Below, piece by piece: positions 24,575-33,913 of a stretch of DNA of 64,000 nt (positions within the stretch are counted from its first letter, which is position 1; each line of letters starts with the position of its first letter). The notes under the pieces are model-generated. The model was not told the DNA's origin, did no database searches, and saw only the letters and a program-made list of their open reading frames with translations. The translations under genes and the position numbers were made by a program. This DNA is from Roseobacter sp. GTDB lineage: Bacteria > Pseudomonadota > Alphaproteobacteria > Rhodobacterales > Rhodobacteraceae. Where the stretch lies: contig JADFAE010000002.1 of assembly GCA_015665415.1 (NCBI GenBank), positions 124,001 through 188,000 on the forward strand, in the 5' to 3' direction.

Positions 24575-25108
24575 ATGGATCAGGGCCGAGAAAGCGCCCG
24601 CCTGCTGGCGGCGCAGGACAGCATCCAGAAGATCTACCTGGCCTGCCGCAACGAGCCCAAGGCAAAGGCCGCCAAAGCCCAGCTGGAAGCCGCTACCGGC
24701 CGCAAGATCTTTGAGATCGTCCTTTTGGACATCATGAAGCCCGAGACCGTACGCGCGGCAGTCGCCAAGCTGGCAACACCCATGGATGCGGTGATCCTGA
24801 ATGCTGGCGGCAGCGGTGGCACCACCGGCACCGCCGGCTTTGACGACCTGCCTTTCATCAAACGGCTGTTCTTCAAGCATCTGGGCGGGGTGCTGATGCC
24901 CAGGCTCGGGATGATGCACAAAATCGAAACCGGTGCCAAACGCTATATCGACGGACTGCTGGAACCAAAATTCAAGAGTGGTTGCTTCTACGCCAGCGCG
25001 GGCAAATTCCCGACCGGCCCGGTGGTCGATCAGGCCAGCCAGACCGCAGGCTACAGCAATCCGGAATTCCAGGACAATGCAAACATGGCCGTTCGCCAAT
25101 TCATCTAA
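24575..25108 (+). pseudogene. short-chain dehydrogenase remnant (5'-truncated, internal deletion)
   Basis: Two blocks of SDR sequence are joined in one frame. The first (GRESARLLAAQDSIQKIYLA, then MDAVILNAGGSGG) is the region after the glycine-rich cofactor loop; the second (DDLPFIKRLFFKHLGG, then GPVVDQASQTAG) is the C-terminal part. The N-terminal TGxxxGIG loop is absent and replaced by unrelated sequence, and the part carrying the catalytic YxxxK is missing between the blocks. The protein could not bind cofactor or catalyse. Related full-length proteins resemble protochlorophyllide-reductase-like SDRs. Confidence 0.65.
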
Positions 25109-25133
25109 GCGTAGCGGACAAAAGAGAAGAAAA

Positions 25134-25241
25134 ATGGAATTGGCACTTCAAATCGTGATTGGCTTGGGCACGCTGATGCTGGAAGGGCTGGTGATCGCCG
25201 CGGTTCTGAGCGTTGCGCACCTGCAGGCCACAACGGCCTGA
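25134..25241 (+). CDS. 35-residue single-helix membrane peptide (tentative)
   Basis: ATG 25134 is preceded by AGAGAAG. The product is one hydrophobic helix (MELALQIVIGLGTLMLEGLV and following residues) and a short tail. It lies 25 bp behind the SDR remnant and may be the remnant start of a lost membrane protein. No homologue is recognised; support is the ribosome-binding site and hydrophobicity only. The next 270 bp hold no defensible gene. Confidence 0.3.
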   Translation: MELALQIVIGLGTLMLEGLVIAAVLSVAHLQATTA

Positions 25242-25513
25242 GGCCCACAACACAAAGAAATAGCAGATCAGCGGCAGTGCCAAGTTCTCTGCCGCTGGAT
25301 TGTTGTCTGATGCATCGGGCCGGCGCATCGGGCTGGCGCGTCGTTCTATCCAGGTGAGCAACTCCGGGAGGACATTCGCAATGCGACTGCGGGTTTCCAC
25401 CAAACCTCCTGCAAGAAATCTGCCTGGTCTGCTGGAATCCAAAAGCCTGTGTTGGGGCTGATGATTGTCCGTAGACTGGCATGGACCTCTCCCTGGGCCC
25501 GGCCCTGAAGCGT

Positions 25514-26029
25514 CTAGCCCGCAGACAAGCTCTCATTCACCCAGGCAACCAGCGCCTCCAGATCGGTTGCGCCCTCGACAGCCATGCCGTCTGAAAACCC
25601 CTGGAACGCCTCTACATTCATCTTGTTGACGCCCGAGACCACCACCATGCCCTGCGCCAGGGCCTCGCCGATGACCGGACGCATGCCGCGCCCATCGGCT
25701 TCGTGCTTGCCGAATTTGTTGACAATCAACACCTGCGGCTGCGGCTCAGCGTGCAGGCTGGCTGTCACCTGCCCCACGGCCGACTCCAGCGCTTCCGGGT
25801 TCAGCCGACAGCCGCGCGCGCCGGCCCCAAGCGATTGCGAGATGCGGATGGTTTCACCTGCGGGCAGCACCCGCACGTCCATGTCGCAGAGGGTGTCATC
25901 GCTGCATTCGGTGTTGCTTTGCACGATGCCTGCCAGGCGAATGCCTTTGGCATCCAGCGCTTGCGCCAGGGCTGTCAGCAAGCGGTCGGTGGCACCACGG
26001 GTTTCGGTCATGACATAGGCCAGATGCAT
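25514..26029 (-). CDS. DUF2478-family protein, copy 1
   Basis: 171 residues, cytosolic. The conserved features shared with the second copy in this window are an N-terminal strand (MHLAYVM), a CDMDVRVLP segment with a Cys-Asp-Met-Asp core, ISQSLG, RGCRLNPEALE, and IVNKFGKHEADGRG. The NKFGK element looks like a nucleotide-base-recognition loop, but no Walker A motif is present. The function is unknown; in my experience the family occurs near molybdate or molybdenum-enzyme genes. Here it lies about 150 bp downstream of the betaine transporter on the same strand, behind a 12-bp hairpin. Confidence 0.75.
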   Translation of the reverse strand: MHLAYVMTETRGATDRLLTALAQALDAKGIRLAGIVQSNTECSDDTLCDMDVRVLPAGETIRISQSLGAGARGCRLNPEALESAVGQVTASLHAEPQPQVLIVNKFGKHEADGRGMRPVIGEALAQGMVVVSGVNKMNVEAFQGFSDGMAVEGATDLEALVAWVNESLSAG

Positions 26030-26108
26030 GCGCAGCTCTCTCTTTGGTCAATTTGGATTTGCGCCCCAATTGCTATCGGCAATTCCCACCCGGCACCAGA
26101 GGTGTTTT

Positions 26109-26137
26109 CCTGCGCCCCGGACCAGCCGGGGCGCAGG
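26109..26137 (-). terminator. 12-bp perfect hairpin between proW and the DUF2478 gene
   Basis: CCTGCGCCCCGG and CCGGGGCGCAGG arms around a 5-nt loop. Very stable, but without a U-run on the transcript strand, so it may act as a transcript-stabilising or attenuating element instead of a full terminator. Confidence 0.5.
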
Positions 26138-26177
26138 GCAGCCCATCAGAGACCCTGGAAATCAGAGACCCAGGCCG

Positions 26178-28214
26178 TCAAAGGCCCAGGGCCCGTTTGC
26201 GCTCTTCGGCAAAGCCCTGGACGATCCGGTCGGCGATCAGTGCCAGGATTGCCATGGCAGCCCCCGCCGAGATGCCAAGCCCGACATCCGCCTGCCCCAG
26301 TGCCAGATAGATCGACTGGCCCAACCCGGTGGTGCCGATCAGCGCGGCAATCACCAGCATGGCAAAGGCATAGAGAATGGTCTGGTTCAGCCCCAGCAGG
26401 ATGGTTGGCGCCGCATAGGGCGCGCGCACATCCCGCATCATCTGCCAGCGGGTGGCCCCGGCGGCTGTTGCCGCCTCGATCATCTCCTCTGGCGTGTCGA
26501 TCAGCCCCTGCCGGGTGTAGCGGATCATCGGCACCACCGCATAGGCGATGATGGCCAGAAAGGCCGAGAACTCGCCGATCTGAAACACCATCAGCACCGG
26601 GATCAGGAACACAAACAGCGGAATGGTCTGCAACATGTCGCAGATCGGCCGTACCACCCGCCAGACCATGGGCGACACCGCACTCAGCAAGCCGATGCCA
26701 CCGCCCAGAACGGCGCAGGCAAAGACCGCAGCACCTGAGAGATAAAGCGACAGCAAGGCGCGCTCCCACAGGCCTGAGACCAGGATGGTTGCCAGCAGCA
26801 CGGTCGACAGGATCGCCAGACGATGTCCGCCCGCCACCCAGGACAGGGCCGCCGCGCCGATCAGGACAAAGGGCCAGGGCAGCTGCGACACGCCCGTCTC
26901 CAGTATTCCGGCAGCAATCAGCACCACCAACCCCAGGGTCAACTGACCCCGCAGGCCCAGCACCAAGGCGGTACCGGCGGCAGCCGCAAAGAACCAAAGG
27001 CTCATGCCGGGGGTCCACAAAAAGCCCCAGGTGAAGGGCAGGATCGCCTGATCCAACCCGATACGCAGCGGCAAGAGCACGTAGAACATGATGCCATTTT
27101 TGACGCTGGTCAGCAGATCGGCATTGGCGCGGGTGAAATCAGTCAACCAACTGTCCAGCCAAACCGCCACAGGGTCCAGCATCTGATAGCTGCCGGGATC
27201 GGGCAGACTGCTGCGCAGGGCTAGGCTGGCCAGCAGCCCAACTGCCAGAATACCCAGGGCCACACGACCATCCCAAAGGCGGCGGCGATCCAGCGCCAGC
27301 GTGGCCGACATGCGATCGATGAGAATGGCAAAGATCACGATCACCGAGCCCGCCAGCATCGCTGCACCAAACTGCGCCTTGCGCATGGTCAGCAAGACCT
27401 CCCAGCCGATATCGTTAAAGCCACCGATAACAGCCGCGATGATCACCATCGACAGGGCCGCCATCAGGCATTGGTTGACACCCACCATGATCTGCAGCTT
27501 GGCCGCCGGGATCTCGACCTGAAACAGCTGCTGCAGGCGGGTTCCGCCCGCCATCACCGCCGCCTCCTTGACCTCTGGTTCAACCCGCTGCAACCCCAAC
27601 AGCACATTGCGGGCCATCGGTGGAGCGGCATAGATTGCCGAAGCAATAAGGCCAACCACCGGACCAAAGCCAAACAGCACCAACAAGGGTGTCAGATAGG
27701 CAAAAGTCGGCACCGTCTGCATCACATCCAGCAGCGCCTGTATCGGCTCGCGAAACCGGGGATACTCATTCGCCAGAATACCAATCAACGTGCCAGCCAT
27801 CATCGCCAAGGGCACCGAAACCGCCACCAAGGCCAGTGTGTTCATACCCTGCGGCCAATAGCCGGACATCACCACCAGACCCAGGCCAACGGCTGCCATG
27901 GCCGCCATCTTCAGCCCCCCCAGACGCCAGCCAAGGGCGACGGCCGCTGCGATCAGCAGGGGCCATGGCACTGTTGCCAGCACAGAATTGGCCGCCGCCA
28001 TCGGATAGCCCATCAGCGTCGAAAACATCCGCGCGGCAGGTTTGATGAAGTCCAGGCCGGATTTCACCCCCAGGCCAACCCAATCGCTTGCCGCCAGTTC
28101 CCAGCCCTTGGGATAGCTGGTCAGCCAGGGCAGCATGCTCTCCAGCAGCAGGCACAGCGCCCCCACCACAAGCGTGATCAAAGCCGCCTGGCTTCCTTTG
28201 CTGAGGCTCTTCAT
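26178..28214 (-). CDS. proW: glycine betaine/proline ABC transporter permease, two ProW domains fused
   Basis: 678 residues, about twice a normal ProW (354 in E. coli). Two complete permease units are visible, each with its own EAA loop that docks on the ATPase: KEAAVMAGGTRLQQLFQVEI (217-235) and EAATAAGATRWQMMRD (580-595). Each is preceded by the ProW-type motif around the conserved MQTVP or LQTIP (165-169 and 528-532). The protein alone could form the whole transmembrane pore. It overlaps proV by 4 bp. This transporter class imports osmoprotectants such as glycine betaine, but the ligand is set by the binding protein. Confidence 0.9.
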   Translation of the reverse strand: MKSLSKGSQAALITLVVGALCLLLESMLPWLTSYPKGWELAASDWVGLGVKSGLDFIKPAARMFSTLMGYPMAAANSVLATVPWPLLIAAAVALGWRLGGLKMAAMAAVGLGLVVMSGYWPQGMNTLALVAVSVPLAMMAGTLIGILANEYPRFREPIQALLDVMQTVPTFAYLTPLLVLFGFGPVVGLIASAIYAAPPMARNVLLGLQRVEPEVKEAAVMAGGTRLQQLFQVEIPAAKLQIMVGVNQCLMAALSMVIIAAVIGGFNDIGWEVLLTMRKAQFGAAMLAGSVIVIFAILIDRMSATLALDRRRLWDGRVALGILAVGLLASLALRSSLPDPGSYQMLDPVAVWLDSWLTDFTRANADLLTSVKNGIMFYVLLPLRIGLDQAILPFTWGFLWTPGMSLWFFAAAAGTALVLGLRGQLTLGLVVLIAAGILETGVSQLPWPFVLIGAAALSWVAGGHRLAILSTVLLATILVSGLWERALLSLYLSGAAVFACAVLGGGIGLLSAVSPMVWRVVRPICDMLQTIPLFVFLIPVLMVFQIGEFSAFLAIIAYAVVPMIRYTRQGLIDTPEEMIEAATAAGATRWQMMRDVRAPYAAPTILLGLNQTILYAFAMLVIAALIGTTGLGQSIYLALGQADVGLGISAGAAMAILALIADRIVQGFAEERKRALGL

Positions 28215-29281
28215 GAGGCCGTGTCCACCTGCAGCGCGGCGGCAAGATCGGCTGGGTTGATCACCCCAACCAGATGGCCATCGCTGTCGCGGACCGGCAC
28301 CGGTTCATAAAGATCCATGCAGCGGGCCAGCGCCGCATCCAAGGTCATATCCCTGCGCAGGCCCGGATCATCAGCCCCATAGGCGTGATTTTCAGGGCTC
28401 AGCATCACCGAACCCACATTGGCATGCCGCCCCTTGGCCACATCCTTGGAGAACTCGCGCACGTAGTCATCCACCGGGTTGAGCACGATATCGGCCGGGG
28501 TGCCGATCTGCACCACTTTGCCATCGCGCATGATGGCGATGCGGTCCGCCAGCTTTAGCGCCTCGTTGATGTCATGGGTAATAAAGACGATTGTGGTCTT
28601 CAGCTTGGCCTGAATATCAAGGAATTCATCCTGCAATTGACGGCGGATCAAGGGATCCAGCGCCGAAAACGGCTCATCCAGGAACCAGACCGAACAATCG
28701 GTCACCAGCGAGCGGGCAATGCCGACGCGCTGACGCTGGCCGCCAGACAGCTCGCGCGGGTAGTGATCCTCGCGCCCGCCCAGACCAACCAGCTCGATCA
28801 CCTCTTTCGCCTTGGCCAAACGGGCCTTTTTCTTCACCCCCTGCACCCGCAGCGGATAGGCCACATTGTCGAGCACGGTCATATGGGGAAACAGACCAAA
28901 ATGCTGAAACACCATGCCAAGCGTCTTGCGCCTCAGCTCGATCAGCCGGGCCTTGCTGGCAGAAACAATGTCTTCACCTTCAATGCGGATCTCACCATGG
29001 GTGGCATGTAACAGATGTGAGATACAGCGGATCAAAGTGGATTTGCCCGATCCGGACAATCCCATGATCACAAAGAGTTCGCCCTCTTTTACCTCAAAGT
29101 TGGCGTCCTGGACCGCAGGCACCAGCCCCTTGGCGCGCAAGGCGTCTGAGACCGCGTCGGGGTCCTGGTGTTGCGACAGCGCCTCCGAGAGGGCGCTGTC
29201 GGCGTTGTTGCCAAAAACCTGCCAGACGTTCTGGCAGGAAATGGCAGGTGTGTCGGAACCGCTCACGGTCGCATCGCTCAC
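28211..29281 (-). CDS. proV: glycine betaine/proline ABC transporter ATP-binding protein
   Basis: 356 residues. Complete ABC ATPase: Walker A GLSGSGKST, signature ELSGGQRQRVG, Walker B SVWFLDEPFSALDP, and switch His in FITHDINEAL. A C-terminal CBS-like region (MTLDAALARCMDLYEPVPV then GVINPADLAAAL) follows; in the OpuA/ProV family CBS domains sense ionic strength. It overlaps proX upstream and proW downstream by 4 bp each, so the three form one translationally coupled unit. Confidence 0.92.
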   Translation of the reverse strand: MSDATVSGSDTPAISCQNVWQVFGNNADSALSEALSQHQDPDAVSDALRAKGLVPAVQDANFEVKEGELFVIMGLSGSGKSTLIRCISHLLHATHGEIRIEGEDIVSASKARLIELRRKTLGMVFQHFGLFPHMTVLDNVAYPLRVQGVKKKARLAKAKEVIELVGLGGREDHYPRELSGGQRQRVGIARSLVTDCSVWFLDEPFSALDPLIRRQLQDEFLDIQAKLKTTIVFITHDINEALKLADRIAIMRDGKVVQIGTPADIVLNPVDDYVREFSKDVAKGRHANVGSVMLSPENHAYGADDPGLRRDMTLDAALARCMDLYEPVPVRDSDGHLVGVINPADLAAALQVDTAS

Positions 29282-30237
29282 TTGATCGCTGCGTCGACAA
29301 CCGGACGCCAGGCGTCCTCATTGGCGGCCATCCAGGTGGCGACAACCTCTTCGACCTTGCCACCATCGACGTCAATCGCGCCCATCATCGGCTGCTGATG
29401 CTCTACCGCCAGGGTATAGTTGGTCAGGATTTCAAAGGCGGCAGGCCAGGTTTCGGCCATGCCGGACCAGGAAGCCTTGAAGATGCGCGAAGGTGCAAAG
29501 TCGCAGTCATTGACCGCATCCGGGTTGGGCCCCCAGGCCGGATCGTTAAAGCAGGCCTCTTCGCCGACGGGCAGATCGACAAATTTGACGTCATAGGCGG
29601 ACATGGCCCAATGGGGCTGCCAGAAGGTGATCAGCAGCGGCGTGTTGCGCTCAGTCGAGGCGCGCAGCTCGGCAATCAGCGCCCCTTCGGAGCCTGCAGG
29701 CACGGCTTTGAAGGGCAGCGCCAAGCCGGTCATGCGGTCGGCACCGGGGGTGCCCCAATCGGCCGGGTAGTCGACCAGACGGCCCGCGGGCAGGGTCTCA
29801 GCCGAGGCAAACAGCGGTGCGCAGTTTTTCAGTGCTTCCCAGGCTGGCAACCCAGGGCACAGCTCTGCCACATGGGCGGGATAGGCGATCCCTTCCTTGG
29901 CATCCAGCTCAAGGTCGCCCAGCTCATGAATGGTGCCTTCGGAAACCTTGTTGGCATATTCGTCGGAGACATTGGACGACCAGATCTCAAGCGTGGCGTG
30001 AATTTCGCCATCGGCGATGGCCTGGAACTGGTTCATCATGCCTGCGGTGACATATTCGACGTTGTAGCCTGCCGCCTTGAGCATCTCCCCGGCGATATGC
30101 GTTGTTACATGCTGGCCGGTCCATTCATTGATCGCCAGTTTGATGGGCTGATCCACAGCCCCCAGCTCAGCCGCCTGCCCCATGCCGGCAACCAGCGTAG
30201 CGGCCCCTAAAACACATGCAAAAGTAGATTTTTTCAT
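29278..30237 (-). CDS. proX: glycine betaine/choline-type ABC transporter periplasmic binding protein
   Basis: 319 residues with a signal peptide (MKKSTFACVLGAATLVAGMG, cleavage after QAA). The mature protein has the ProX/OpuAC fold: KLAINEWTGQHVTTHIAGEM at the start, EIWSSN, and ITFWQPHWAMSAYDVKFVDLP with the Trp/His segment usual in quaternary-amine binders. Several tryptophans are present that could form the aromatic cage. The ATG is preceded by AGGGA. It is the first gene of the proXVW operon. Betaine brought in here could feed the demethylation cluster 18 kb away; that link is inference. Confidence 0.9.
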   Translation of the reverse strand: MKKSTFACVLGAATLVAGMGQAAELGAVDQPIKLAINEWTGQHVTTHIAGEMLKAAGYNVEYVTAGMMNQFQAIADGEIHATLEIWSSNVSDEYANKVSEGTIHELGDLELDAKEGIAYPAHVAELCPGLPAWEALKNCAPLFASAETLPAGRLVDYPADWGTPGADRMTGLALPFKAVPAGSEGALIAELRASTERNTPLLITFWQPHWAMSAYDVKFVDLPVGEEACFNDPAWGPNPDAVNDCDFAPSRIFKASWSGMAETWPAAFEILTNYTLAVEHQQPMMGAIDVDGGKVEEVVATWMAANEDAWRPVVDAAIK

Positions 30238-30553
30238 TGTTGTTTTCCCTGTCTATTGCTTCCGGCAGCCACTTTGGACACCGGGTAAACTATGATGGAA
30301 CCTTGCGGTTCAATTGGCCTGAACGCCGTGGACGGTCGATATTTTTCGTCTCAGTCCTGGGCATGGCCGATGGAATATCCCGAGTGTGACCGGGTATCCT
30401 ACAAGTAATTGAACGCTTTGCGACCATTTGTCGATGTTTTGCGTCAGTTTTTTCGAATTTCTTGTTTCACTGTTCAACTATTTGACGGACGGAGCAATCT
30501 ACGACGCCTATTAGGCGTCAACCTCTCCCCCACAGCGCATCGCCTGACCAGGC
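30238..30553. other. intergenic region between proX promoter and the end of the biotin operon
   Basis: 316 bp without a gene. The right-hand part contains a perfect 7-bp hairpin (GACGCCT-ATT-AGGCGTC, 30503-30519) about 35 bp beyond the bioC stop but with no U-run, and the left part should hold the proX promoter. No recognisable operator was found. Confidence 0.5.
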
Positions 30554-31351
30554 TCAAACCTCGGTGGTCTTGCGCGCCAGGATCCAGACCGCATCATAGG
30601 TCAGCGGCAGAGAGCCCTCTTGCCCGAATCTTTCCCGGTAGCGGGACTCGAACTGGCGCATATCCCGCCTGCTCCAGCCGCGTGTCGCCTGACCGTTCAC
30701 CCCAGTGTGCCGCAGATGGCGCAACAGGTCCAGCAAGCTGTCAAACTGCACCTGAATGGCCTGCTGGCGCAGCGTGATCAGCTCTAGCCCGGCGGGCAGG
30801 ATCCCCGGCCAATCCCCGGCATTGAGATAGCTGGGCGCCGCCGCCCCGGAGCCAAGTGCTGCCAGCTCCAGAAACTGATCGGTGCCAAAACCGCTGAGCG
30901 CCAGCCAGCCCCCCGGTGCCAAATGACTGGACAGCCGCTCGACAGTCTGTGGCAGATCCGCAATCCATTGCACAGTTGAGGCAGAGATGATCAGATCCAG
31001 CTGCTGCGGCAGCGGCAGGCGCTCGATGGCGCCAAACTGCAGCTGCGCTTTTTGACCGTGTTGGTGCAGAATGTCGCGCAGAGGACCCGCCGCCTCGGGC
31101 ACCAGATCATTGAGGGTCAGCTCTGCGATCTCAAACCCATTCAACAGCGCCGTGGTCAGATGGCCGGTTCCACAGCCGAACTCCAACACCTGTCCCAGCT
31201 GCGATGGCAGGTTTTGCGCCTGCAAGATCCGGACCAGATCCGCGGCAATCGTGGCCTGCACGCTGGCCGCCTGATGATAGCTTTGCAAGCCCCGGCAGAA
31301 ACTCTGTCGTACTCGGGATTGATCCAATTTGCAGCTGAGATCGTCCTTCAT
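30554..31351 (-). CDS. bioC: malonyl-ACP O-methyltransferase
   Basis: 265 residues of the SAM-dependent methyltransferase superfamily: SAM-binding VLEFGCGTGHLT (about 55-66), then IISASTVQWI and a LSGFGTDQF stretch characteristic of BioC. It methylates malonyl-ACP so that the fatty-acid machinery can build a pimeloyl chain. It is the last gene of bioBFDAGC and overlaps bioG by 4 bp. The bioG-bioC pairing is a common solution in bacteria that lack bioH. Confidence 0.92.
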   Translation of the reverse strand: MKDDLSCKLDQSRVRQSFCRGLQSYHQAASVQATIAADLVRILQAQNLPSQLGQVLEFGCGTGHLTTALLNGFEIAELTLNDLVPEAAGPLRDILHQHGQKAQLQFGAIERLPLPQQLDLIISASTVQWIADLPQTVERLSSHLAPGGWLALSGFGTDQFLELAALGSGAAAPSYLNAGDWPGILPAGLELITLRQQAIQVQFDSLLDLLRHLRHTGVNGQATRGWSRRDMRQFESRYRERFGQEGSLPLTYDAVWILARKTTEV

Positions 31352-31986
31352 GCCAGCACCTCGTGCCAGCTTGCGAAATCGGCAAAGGGCATATGCGGGG
31401 CCGGGGTTTGCCGCAGATCTTGTCCGGCCCAGGCGCGGGCCAGATTGGCCGGAGGAAAAATCTTGTCGCGGGTGGAGATCCAGATGCGGTCAAAGCCCGG
31501 GTCCGGCGCAGCCCCACGCGCCTCGACTGCCTCCAATTCGGCCCGCCGCGCCGCAACGTCGATCTCGGCCAGGGGTTGGCGGGCACCAAAGACCCGGGAG
31601 AGAAACAGCTGATAGGCCTCGGGGCTGAGGCTCTCGATGGTCTTGCGCATGGCAACAGGCGGAATGCCGAACTCGCGGCTCACAGGGATGAGACTGCCAT
31701 TGACGGCGATCTTGCGTTGAAAGGGATCGCTGCGCCCCTGTTGCCAATGGGCGTATGAGGCCACCCCAAAGGACCAGGCGACAAGGCTCACCTCAACGTA
31801 GGTGCTGAGATCGGGCAGATCCTGATCCAGATTGCGGTAATCATCGACAAACAACACGTCCTGCTCGCCCGCCAGATGCGCAAATACCTGCGGACCGACA
31901 GCCCAGCCACCAAAGACCACAACAGCCTTTGACCTGCTCGCCAGACCAGCCGGTACCTGCTCCTGTCTGATCCAGCGGGCCTGCAC
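31348..31986 (-). CDS. bioG: pimeloyl-ACP methyl ester esterase, BioG type (DUF452)
   Basis: 212 residues. An alpha/beta-hydrolase-like fold with the BioG nucleophile motif VAWSFGVA (the nucleophile Ser), the strand VVVFGGWAVGPQVF, and a C-terminal HMPFADF with the catalytic His. It removes the methyl group added by BioC, releasing pimeloyl-ACP for BioF. It sits between bioA (2-bp gap) and bioC (4-bp overlap), the usual place in operons without bioH. Confidence 0.88.
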   Translation of the reverse strand: MQARWIRQEQVPAGLASRSKAVVVFGGWAVGPQVFAHLAGEQDVLFVDDYRNLDQDLPDLSTYVEVSLVAWSFGVASYAHWQQGRSDPFQRKIAVNGSLIPVSREFGIPPVAMRKTIESLSPEAYQLFLSRVFGARQPLAEIDVAARRAELEAVEARGAAPDPGFDRIWISTRDKIFPPANLARAWAGQDLRQTPAPHMPFADFASWHEVLA

Positions 31987-31988
31987 TG

Positions 31989-33287
31989 CTACAGCTCCCG
32001 CGCCAGGCGCAGCATGCCAGCGGTGATCTCACTCAACTGGTCCGGCGTGGTGATAAAGGGGGGCATGGTGTAGATGTTATGACCAAAGGGGCGTAGGAAA
32101 ACACCCATCTCATGGGCACGAGCATGGGCTTCATCTGCCGAAACCCGATGCTGCATCTCGATCACGCCAATGGCACCGAGCACCCGCACATCGCGCACAT
32201 TGGGCAGATCCCGCGCCGGGGCCAGCTCTGCCTGCATCTGTTCGCAAATTGCATCCACCCGACGGCGCCAATCCTGTCCGGTCAGCAGATCCAGCGCGGC
32301 CTTGGCTGCGGCGCAGGCCAGCGGGTTGGCCATATAGGTGGGCCCATGCATGAAGATACCAGGATTGCCGCCCCCGACGCCCAGCGCCACCCGGTCATTG
32401 GTCATGGTGCAGGCGAATGAGATATGCCCGCCCGTCAACCCTTTGCCCAGACAGATGATATCCGGCTCAACGGTGCAGAAATCGGTGGCAAACATCTGAC
32501 CCGTGCGACCAAAGCCTGTGGCAATCTCGTCAAAGATCAGCAGGATGCCCAGCGCATCGCACAGGGCACGCGCCTGGTTGAGGTATTCGGGATGGTAGAA
32601 ATACATCCCCCCCGTGCCCTGCACCACCGGCTCCAGAATAAAGCCGGCAATCTGACTGGCATTGGCCTCCAGCAGCGCTTGCAGAGCGCCAATACCGTTT
32701 TGCGCCGGGTCAGGGTTCCACTCTTGGCCCAGGCGGATCGGAGGGCGCGAGACAAAATGCTGCACGCTCAGCGCGCCCTGAAACAGATGGTGCATGCCGG
32801 TATCCGGATCGCAGACGCTCATCGCTTTCCAGGTGTCCCCGTGATAGCCCGAGCGCACAGTGGCAAACTGGCTGCGGCCCTCAAACCCCATGGCGTGCTG
32901 GTATTGCACCGCCATTTTCATCGCCACTTCGACCGAGACAGATCCGCTGTCACAATAAAAGATCCGGGTCAGGCTGTCCGGGGTGACCTCAAGCAGCTTG
33001 CGGCCCAGATCGATGGCCGGATCATGGGTCAACCCGCCAAACATCACATGCGGCAGAGTATCAAGCTGGTCGTGGATCGCCTGGGTGATCGCCGGGTTGC
33101 GATGACCATGCATCATGCACCACCACGACGACATGGCATCAATCAGCCGGGTGCCATCCTCCAGCGTGATATGAACGCCTTGGCTTTCCTTGACCACAAA
33201 GGTGGGACCGGGTTTGGCGACATTGGTATAGGGGTGCCAAAGATGCTGCTGGTCGAATTCCAGCTGGCTGAGGTCAGAAGCACTCAT
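31989..33287 (-). CDS. bioA: adenosylmethionine-8-amino-7-oxononanoate aminotransferase
   Basis: 432 residues from ATG 33287; an upstream in-frame extension to 33413 lies inside bioD. A class III aminotransferase with BioA-specific features: [10 protein letters not shown] near the N-terminus, [10 protein letters not shown] (53-62), GYHGDT (148-152), D253 in [13 protein letters not shown], and the Schiff-base K282 in CLGKGLTGG. It converts 8-amino-7-oxononanoate to 7,8-diaminononanoate using SAM as amino donor. It overlaps the bioD stop by 4 bp. Confidence 0.93.
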   Translation of the reverse strand: MSASDLSQLEFDQQHLWHPYTNVAKPGPTFVVKESQGVHITLEDGTRLIDAMSSWWCMMHGHRNPAITQAIHDQLDTLPHVMFGGLTHDPAIDLGRKLLEVTPDSLTRIFYCDSGSVSVEVAMKMAVQYQHAMGFEGRSQFATVRSGYHGDTWKAMSVCDPDTGMHHLFQGALSVQHFVSRPPIRLGQEWNPDPAQNGIGALQALLEANASQIAGFILEPVVQGTGGMYFYHPEYLNQARALCDALGILLIFDEIATGFGRTGQMFATDFCTVEPDIICLGKGLTGGHISFACTMTNDRVALGVGGGNPGIFMHGPTYMANPLACAAAKAALDLLTGQDWRRRVDAICEQMQAELAPARDLPNVRDVRVLGAIGVIEMQHRVSADEAHARAHEMGVFLRPFGHNIYTMPPFITTPDQLSEITAGMLRLAREL

Positions 33288-33913
33288 GAGGTCAGAGCCT
33301 CCCGGATCAGATCCAGATTGATGTTGGCCGCAAAGGCCCGCGCAAGCGATGCGCTGTCCAGCTCTGTGATCATTGGCAACCGCCCCAGATGGGCCACCTT
33401 GCCAAATTGGCAAATGGTTTCCTCGACTTCGGGCTCGGCCTCACCGATGAAGGCGACGCCGACAACGGCGCAACCCGCAGCGCGCAGCGCCTTGAGCGAC
33501 AAAAGCGTGTGGTTGATGGTGCCCAGCTGAGTGCGCGCGCACAGGATCACCGGCGCCTGCCATTGCGCAAACAGATCCAGATATAGCACCTCTCGATTGA
33601 GGGGCACCATCAGCCCGCCTGCACCTTCGACCACCAGCGGGCCATCGACCTGCGGCAGAGCCAGCTTGGCCGGGTCAATCACAACGTCTTCAGCCTCTGC
33701 CGACAGATGCGGCGAGGCAGGCAATTGCAGCAAATAGCCCTCAGGCAGGATCTCGCCCTGCGACAGTCGGGCCACGATCTGGCTGTCGGTCTCCTCCTCC
33801 AGCCCCGATTGCACCGGCTTCCAGTAGCGCGCGCCAAGAGCCTGTACCAACCCGGCACTAAAGATCGTCTTGCCAATGCCGGTATCGGTTCCGGTCACTA
33901 CAACTGTGGTCAT
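33284..33913 (-). CDS. bioD: dethiobiotin synthetase
   Basis: 209 residues. P-loop GTDTGIGKT at 8-16, KPVQSG (carbamate-site Lys), the EGAGGLMVP segment, and the [11 protein letters not shown] stretch near the middle. It closes the ureido ring of dethiobiotin from diaminononanoate, CO2 and ATP. It overlaps bioF upstream and bioA downstream by 4 bp each. Confidence 0.93.
   Translation of the reverse strand: MTTVVVTGTDTGIGKTIFSAGLVQALGARYWKPVQSGLEEETDSQIVARLSQGEILPEGYLLQLPASPHLSAEAEDVVIDPAKLALPQVDGPLVVEGAGGLMVPLNREVLYLDLFAQWQAPVILCARTQLGTINHTLLSLKALRAAGCAVVGVAFIGEAEPEVEETICQFGKVAHLGRLPMITELDSASLARAFAANINLDLIREALTS

Noticed and set aside
30503-30519. GACGCCT-ATT-AGGCGTC hairpin as the biotin operon terminator
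   Set aside because: The stem is short, the 3-nt loop is tight and no U-run follows on the transcript strand; mentioned only as part of the intergenic note.
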